From the NCBI GenBank assembly GCA_002633005.1, contig NMRA01000117.1:424208-486207 (forward strand): a stretch of DNA of 62,000 bases. The letters run 5' to 3'. The notes under the pieces are model-generated. The model ran no database searches. It saw only the letters and a list, made by a program, of their open reading frames with translations, and was not told the origin of the DNA. The position numbers were made by a program, and so were the translations under genes. This stretch comes from Phoronis australis (lineage: Eukaryota > Phoronida > Phoronidae). The first letter of the stretch is position 1; every line of letters begins with the position of its first letter. Positions 56,096 to 62,000 of the stretch are shown piece after piece.

Positions 56096-58077
56096 ATGAT
56101 GACAAAAGTATTGATCGTTACCGCTGCATGCCTGGTAATGTGTGTTGCGACCTGTCTTGGTGATATGGAAACGGGCAAACTCGTCAGTAAAGTAACAAGA
56201 GTAAAGGTATACTTGTATATCTCACGAGTTACACAAAGTATAATATATAAGTATGTATGTGCGTGTGCGTGTGCGTGTGTATGCCCTTGTATAAGAGCCT
56301 TGCCTACATTTATGTCCTAAGGTGAGCGCATGCGCCTATTATGCGAAACTCTTAAATGAAGCCTTGGACAAGATGTGATGTCTGTTTTTATGAATAAAAA
56401 CATTAACATTGTAAGTGGTTGAATCATTTCAACGACTCCCTTGTTCCCAGTGGCTCTAGTAAGCGACATCTCTTTGTAGTTATTAATTAATACACAAATT
56501 TTAAACTAGGTTACCAAATCGCACAAACCGTACCTCAAGCACTTGTTTCTTCTCAGTGAGCTGGTCCCTATCTCACATCCTAGTTATTATGTAAATTCAA
56601 CGTTTTGGTACAGGCAAACTTGCGTTATTGGATTTTGAGTTGCAATGATAATACCAAGAAATTGGTAAAAAGGGCAAATGTCAGTACCGAATAAGGATTT
56701 CTTTTGGAAACTAACTCAGGAGTGTGTGACAATTTGAAATGTTGGTCAGTCATACTGTGTATTTGTCGACCTGGGCATCTTAAAGGGGACATGGGTTTAC
56801 AGCCGCGAGAAATACTGTATCCGTGAAATAGTCTACCAAAAGTACCCTGACGTCACACAACGCAAAATGTCATGTGAAATAAGACTAAATGAATCTGCTG
56901 ACTACTGCTTTGGATGTTTGATGTTTTCTCTTTGGATGTTTCATGTTTTCTTTTTATAATTTCGAGAATGTGTCAAGAATATTCAGTCAGTAAGCCTCTT
57001 ACCCACCATCATAATAATCGTGATTCAAATAGCAGCCCGAGCTCTAGTTCCACTGGGAAATTAACAAACATTATAAATTTAACCATGAGTGAACAGGACT
57101 CATTCAATAACTACACTGTTTTCCATGAAAGGGTACGTCAAAGAACTAACACGGACATAATGAGAACTTCCGGAAAATCTTGTGGGGAACCTTATTTCAT
57201 AGGATATGTCAATAGGAATCGTGCGTGAACTAGCTCTTATCACAGACAAAGGATATTCATTTTAGCTTTTAGGAAAATTATTTAATAATTTAAAAATTCT
57301 AAAAATAATAAAAATGCCTCTCGAGAAATTACTGTAATGCGCTTGCCAAATCATGAAGACTAAACGGGCTTGGTACGCTATTTTCCAAAGCTTTATGATG
57401 TCAAATTTGCGCATGTGCAAGGTCAGCGACAACTATTTCGCGGGTACAAAATATGTGAGTAGAGAGGAACTGTTTTTCAAAGAGCTCCAAAAATAAATCT
57501 TAAATTATTTTATTTCAAAAATAGTTCTGAGCCGGGCTCAACACTATTTTTGTTTCTCTATACCTCGGCAATAACAATGATATTTTTATGTTTTTAGCAA
57601 TATGATAAGTTGGATTGAGAGAAATATTTCTTAATCTATGAGTCACACTCATTATCCTAAACATAAAATGTAAATCTGACTGAGATAGTTTCTAATTTTG
57701 TGAACTGCATTCAGTAGCCCTTTCAATTAACAATTGACCCTTTGTAAGCACAAGAGTATTTCTTGGTGTATGTATTGTAAATAATCATTGTATTTTTTCT
57801 TTTCAATCTTTTTGTCCATTTATATTCAATTTCATCACAACCTCTTACTAAATATTGTAATAATTGTATTGAAATGTACTTGTATGGTCTAGAATTCAAG
57901 CAAGCAATTGACTTGCCCTTCGATTTTCAGAGAGATGCAAGACGCGTACAGAACTTGGAAGAAAACCATGCAACACAAAGGCGCCCGGCTCCAGAGGACG
58001 CAGAATGTTGGGTTGAATATGTCACAACTGAGGTATTGTCTTCAATCTTCAATAACTGCTTGCTGGGTCCTGGTTAA
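56096..58077 (+). CDS. Candidate secreted prepropeptide with a furin-type site
   Basis: Exon 2 (56091-56206) follows TTTATTTTCAG. It encodes two Met, a hydrophobic run (VLIVTAACLVMCVATCLG) typical of a signal peptide, and then DMETGKLVSKVTRVK, ending at the donor GTATAC in phase 0. Exon 3 starts at 57931 after CGATTTTCAG, also in phase 0, with RDARRVQN. The junction therefore reads RVKR|DARR, a furin/proprotein-convertase consensus. Exon 3 continues through DAECWVEYVTTE, where a donor-like GTATTG occurs at 58033. Unspliced, it reads on to FNNCLLGPG and a stop at 58077, giving 85 residues and a mature chain with two Cys 17 apart. Such an architecture fits a hormone, neuropeptide or antimicrobial precursor. 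No family is recognised. Missing exons between 56207 and 57930 are possible. Confidence 0.5.
56207..57930 (+). other. Intron of the secreted-precursor gene
   Basis: It carries a (GTGTGC)n-type microsatellite at about 56252-56282. A Ser/Asn-rich frame at 56914-57228 (including NRDSNSSPSSSSTGKLTN) has no matching splice signals. I see no better exon in it. Confidence 0.4.
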
Positions 58078-60843
58078 AGTTCGACACTGTTGCGTTGACA
58101 TTTTCTCGAAATGATGTCACCTACAACTACAAATCAAGTCACTCCATTGCCACATATTTTCTAACATTTCCTGTAGATTTGCAAGACATTGACAAATTTC
58201 AAAAACACTTTACGATTAAAAGTGATTTATTTATTTATTGTCTCAGTTTGTCAAAAAGCCGCAAAGCAGATGTCGTTTTTCGACATGAGCTCAATTATAA
58301 AACATATGAACACATTTATTTATTTTAAATAACAAATTACTTAATTTGAAAAATGGCGCCTTTTTGTTAAAGTCTTTGTTATTAGAGTGTTCAATAATAG
58401 CGTGCGACATCCAATTTAGCAATATGTGGAATTTTCTCCGTATAGTCCACCTCAAAATCAAGAAGGAAATCTCGGAAAGTCTTCGGCCGATCTTTAAAGA
58501 TGTTTGTAATTGAGAAAAAGAGCAAGATACCGGTAATGAGGAAGTACACAGCTAAGTCTCTTAACGTCCAGCCTGGTGTTTCTGATTTGAAAACAGGCGA
58601 ATGTAGCTGAACTCAGTGTCATTGTTGAGGGGAAGGATTGTAAAGTGACGCTTTCGCTTACACAAAGCAGGATATTATTTGTGGCTAATTCGTGGTCAGT
58701 GGGCGTCAAAATAAAGCATCAAAGAAAAAAAGGAAACAACATTGTAACTTAAACATTTAACCAAAAAATATTAACATATTTTTCGTGTATTGGCTTTCAC
58801 ACGGTTATTGCACGAGCGTATCAAGACGTGCGTGGTTTAATGTTCCTTTTACTGGTAAAGCCAAGGCCCTTGATTTCAGCAAATATCTGACAGACGACGG
58901 CACGAATTGCCGATCTGCAGCAAAAAACCCAACAGATTTTGTTGTTTCATAACTTCAAGAAAGTTATTTCATTCAACAAAATATTTTTTGCCATAAAATT
59001 GACAATGTCCCTTTAACTATGTTTCCCGATTTTCTTACGTCGGAATACGTAAACGTTTATTTCTGGTTTTTCCTACGGCACAAAAAGTTACACCGTTATT
59101 TTTTATGTTGAAAGAAAAATAGGGGATCTCCGACTTAATAGTTGGCGAATATGTTATGTTATTGAGATTGTGCAACAAGTTTAATTGATGTGCAAAAGAA
59201 GAAGTTTGTTAATATCTACACGTGGGCAAAGACGGTAGGTCTCTGAGGTAGGTTTGCCTATAGTTTAGTATGACGTCATTGTGAAATTTGATGTCGCTCG
59301 CTATTATTTAACGCCACAATAACAAATATTTTTAACTCAAAATCAAAATTTTTGTAATTAAGTAATATATTATTTGAAATAAAAAACAATATCAAAACGT
59401 TTTAGAATTTAATTGGTACATGTCGCATAACAATTAACGACTGCTTTGCGGCTTTTTCTGTATCGCCGGGAACCCCCTTAAAGATATTGAAAGATAATAT
59501 GACATCGTACAACGAAAGTATTCTGTTTTTAGAAGGATTCAAATTATCAATTTAGTTAGAACTGGTTTGTGAGGAACACATGTAAACTTCACAGTTTTGC
59601 CAGAGGTTCCTTTATCTACGCGGCTCTAACTGATAACCCCACATTTTTAGCGACTTGTTGTAGGCATAGACCGAAATACAAAATATCGATAAAAATTCAA
59701 CCCCCTTACGCACTTATTCGGAAACACGCACAAGCATTTTATTGCTAAAACTTTGAGCAATCTAAACCCGAGCAGTGTAAAATTACCTGCAATATGGCAA
59801 GTTGCAACTATTAAGGTGGCGCAATACAGTTAATATAATGTGAGTATTTGTATATACTTTCCAAAATATCTAAAATTGAATGATTTGCAACATTTTTTTT
59901 TTCGGAAACAGACTGTTTAATCTCCAGACTCTGCGGTTTAGCTCTAAAAAGCGTTACGTCAGTTTTGTCGAGCCTACTCAGAAATAGCCCGCAACTAACA
60001 CTTTACACAAAAACGTAGGGCGCTGTATCAGAAATCCATGGTGCAACTGGTTTTCAGGACGGAGCCGTTTAAAGAAAGATCTTACAACAGACGTTCGAGC
60101 TTTCGGCAAACAATGAGACTATGCTATAGAATTATACTGGTAATTATTAACGATCAACCCTAAAGATATAATATGTAAGCCTACGCTTCTCTTTTTTAAG
60201 GAGATATGTGCATCCTTGAAAAAAGTAATTAAGTGCACGGGGTTTGAGCCTTTTTAAATTTAACAATTTTGAACTAATTTACTTTCGCAAAAATTTGTCT
60301 ATGAATATTCCACGAAAAGAGTTGCGTTGGAGAGACGCTTGAAGCGAGGTTTTCTGTTTCTTCGTCTTGGTATTTGGCAGTCGTTGAAATCCAGAAATCA
60401 AAACTCGTCATTCTTAAGATCAAGTTTAGTCTAAATAAGCGGTCTCAGACAACTAGTTTCAAACAGTCTCTTCCGAACCAGTTTCACACTGCATCCAAGT
60501 TAAACAAATATATTTTTTTCTTTGAAGTTACGACGACTGCCAGGAATGTGTCATAGCATTGGAAGACTCAGAAATCTAGCTACTTGCGTCTCGGGATCCC
60601 GCATTGCCTTTGTAAAGGCTGATCAATGTCGGTCCAGAAGACATCCATAGAGACGTTGCAATTTTGTGCGCGATTTAAGTTAATTTGACGACGTGTAACC
60701 AAGAACATAAGTTCAACTGGTGACAAAGATTTACTTGGATACAAGTCAATTGATACTTGTTAATTCCGCTCTAAATGGTTGCTTCGTGCGCAGCTCACGT
60801 TAAAAATGCAGGTGAATATATTGGGCGTGAACTTGGTGTCCTG
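58078..60843. other. Downstream region; no further gene seen
   Basis: Possible polyadenylation signals are ATTAAA at about 58216 and AATAAA at about 58710. Acceptor-like sequences at about 58172 and 60056 are followed by stops in the needed frame. No recognised repeat was found. Confidence 0.4.
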
Positions 60844-61213
60844 CTTAATCTCAAGATGGCGTATGCGTGAACTTAGAATTCACGAGGAAACTTGACTAGT
60901 TCACTCAAATGATCACGTTCACGTTGATGAAAACTTCCACTGCACTAAGACAAATTACATATTAATAAAATAATTTAGATTTCAATCAACCTTTTTTCAA
61001 CTATTGGTGACCTTATTCACCAAACAGCAATTGATTTAACCATTCACAAGTTCCTCCGAGTCTGTGACACACTGAAGTTATGGCAAACGAGAAAATGGAT
61101 GATCGTGAGGCCAATAATTAAAAAAATTCTTAACACTGAGCAAAAAATCACCTGATTCCCTTATGAATATTCAGTTTCAAGTTCATGTATACGCGATCTT
61201 GAGATTCCAAGTA
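60844..61213. mobile_element. MITE with CTTAATCTCAAGAT ends, copy 2
   Basis: CTTAATCTCAAGATGGCGTA at 60845 is mirrored by GTATACGCGATCTTGAGAT near 61187. Its reverse complement matches 20690-21052 through much of the core, including TTTGGTGAATAA and TCAAGTTTCCTCGTGAATTC-like blocks. The element is non-coding and inserted in the opposite orientation to copy 1. Confidence 0.75.
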
Positions 61214-62000
61214 CAAGCACAGCAAATATTCACAACTTCAGAGACGGCGAAACCATTGTAGATGTAACGCTAGTTTTTTACTTTATATAAATTGTCACGC
61301 GTTAATGTTTGTTTAATCTGGCTGCTTTAGAAATTGGCTACTATGAGACATTCAAACACGCTTTGCGAACTGTCTGTCCGTTTCCTTGGTCGTATGCAAA
61401 TAGTTAATGTTTTTTTAAATAAACACTCTTCTCTTTAATTTCTCATTTTATTTTATCACGAAATGATCCCCCCCCCCTGCTCATCCTTTGGGCGTTCTCG
61501 TCACTCGTTCGTTTCTCATTTCTTAAATTTTTAACATTTCGTTTCTTATGAACAGGTTTCTTTCCTCATGATTCGAAATTCTTTTCGTTCTTTGACAGAT
61601 GGCATGAGTAAAGCCACTTACTTGGTGTCAAACACTATTTGTAGTTCCTGCACTAGAACAGGAAACTGAGAAATGTGTTAGAACCAACAGAAGTGTTGTA
61701 CATGAGAAATACAACAAGTTGGAAAATCCCGGCATATTCACCCAAAGAGAAGAAAACGCCCTGGCAGTCCGTTAGTCACAAAGTCGGGTGAATTTTTGTT
61801 TATAAAGCTAGCACCCAAGCATGCAACTGCAAACTCCTGGCACTACACACATCGACATGATTGTAAGGCAAACTCGCTTGGGTTCTCAGTTTTAGGATGA
61901 GGCATGTGGCCCGTGGGGATGCGCCCATGAGCGAAACATTTGAGAACAAAAAAAGGAAGTTTGACTTATCCGTTACAAAATGGTGGAAGTTGACATGCAT
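61214..62000. other. No gene seen to the window end
   Basis: The stretch is AT-rich with a short C-run at about 61470. A frame at 61800-62000 (-) runs off the window edge and has no recognisable motif. Confidence 0.35.

Noticed and set aside
56914-57228. Ser/Asn-rich 104-residue frame as an exon of the secreted precursor
   Set aside because: No acceptor or donor in the right phase flanks it, and its composition is low complexity.
1-62000. CRISPR array or bacterial operon
   Set aside because: The minisatellites have no unique spacers, and the genes are spliced and eukaryotic in type.

Overview
This is an AT-rich, gene-sparse stretch of animal nuclear genome. The evidence is spliced genes with GT-AG introns up to about 12.8 kb, families typical of invertebrate metazoans (FkbM-type methyltransferase, DCXR-type reductase, ankyrin-repeat protein, THAP finger), tRNA-derived SINE-like repeats, a jockey/CR1-like LINE fragment and many small inverted-repeat elements. 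A marine invertebrate with a fairly large genome fits best, but I cannot name the phylum. Three single N's (17773, 53171, 55806) show it is a draft assembly.

Layout. 1-186 is the arm of an inverted-repeat element built on the motif GGGCGGTTAA. 1240-3131 (+) is a complete two-exon FkbM-family methyltransferase with a membrane anchor. 6693-8566 is a decayed DNA transposon with a THAP-finger fragment and a TTAA terminus; a shorter relative with both ends lies at 50384-51716. A tentative two-exon gene starts inside the first copy (7763) and ends at 9504. 11656-16348 (-) holds five exons of a DCXR-type L-xylulose/dicarbonyl reductase with the catalytic tetrad in register with the human enzyme, but the last third of the protein was not found. 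Its first exon is repeated at 17966-18017 in a 1.66-kb tandem duplication that meets at an N, next to a degenerate ~60-65-bp satellite. 20.4-23.8 kb is a cluster of inverted-repeat elements and a LINE 3' fragment.

25456-41764 (+) is a four-exon ankyrin-repeat gene (514 residues) with an unrecognised N-terminal half. An in-frame alternative last exon lies at 32414-32508. Its introns carry three minisatellites or arrays, large ~400-bp higher-order repeats and a 2.5-kb inverted-repeat element. From 41.8 to 54.5 kb I see no gene, only repeats: a 36-bp minisatellite, a 94-bp near-perfect palindrome and several elements with long terminal inverted repeats. 54511-58077 (+) is a small secreted-precursor gene: TATA box, non-coding first exon, signal-peptide exon, then an exon that completes an RVKR furin-type site at the splice junction. 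The remainder to 62000 is intergenic with one more inverted-repeat element.

The genes do not form a pathway. The most notable points are the candidate furin-processed secreted peptide, the alternative end of the ankyrin protein, the incomplete DCXR gene with its duplicated first exon, the GGGCGGTTAA element family, and two unrelated minisatellites that both repeat TGAGTCA. All exon calls come from reading frames and splice signals only; no search or expression data were available.
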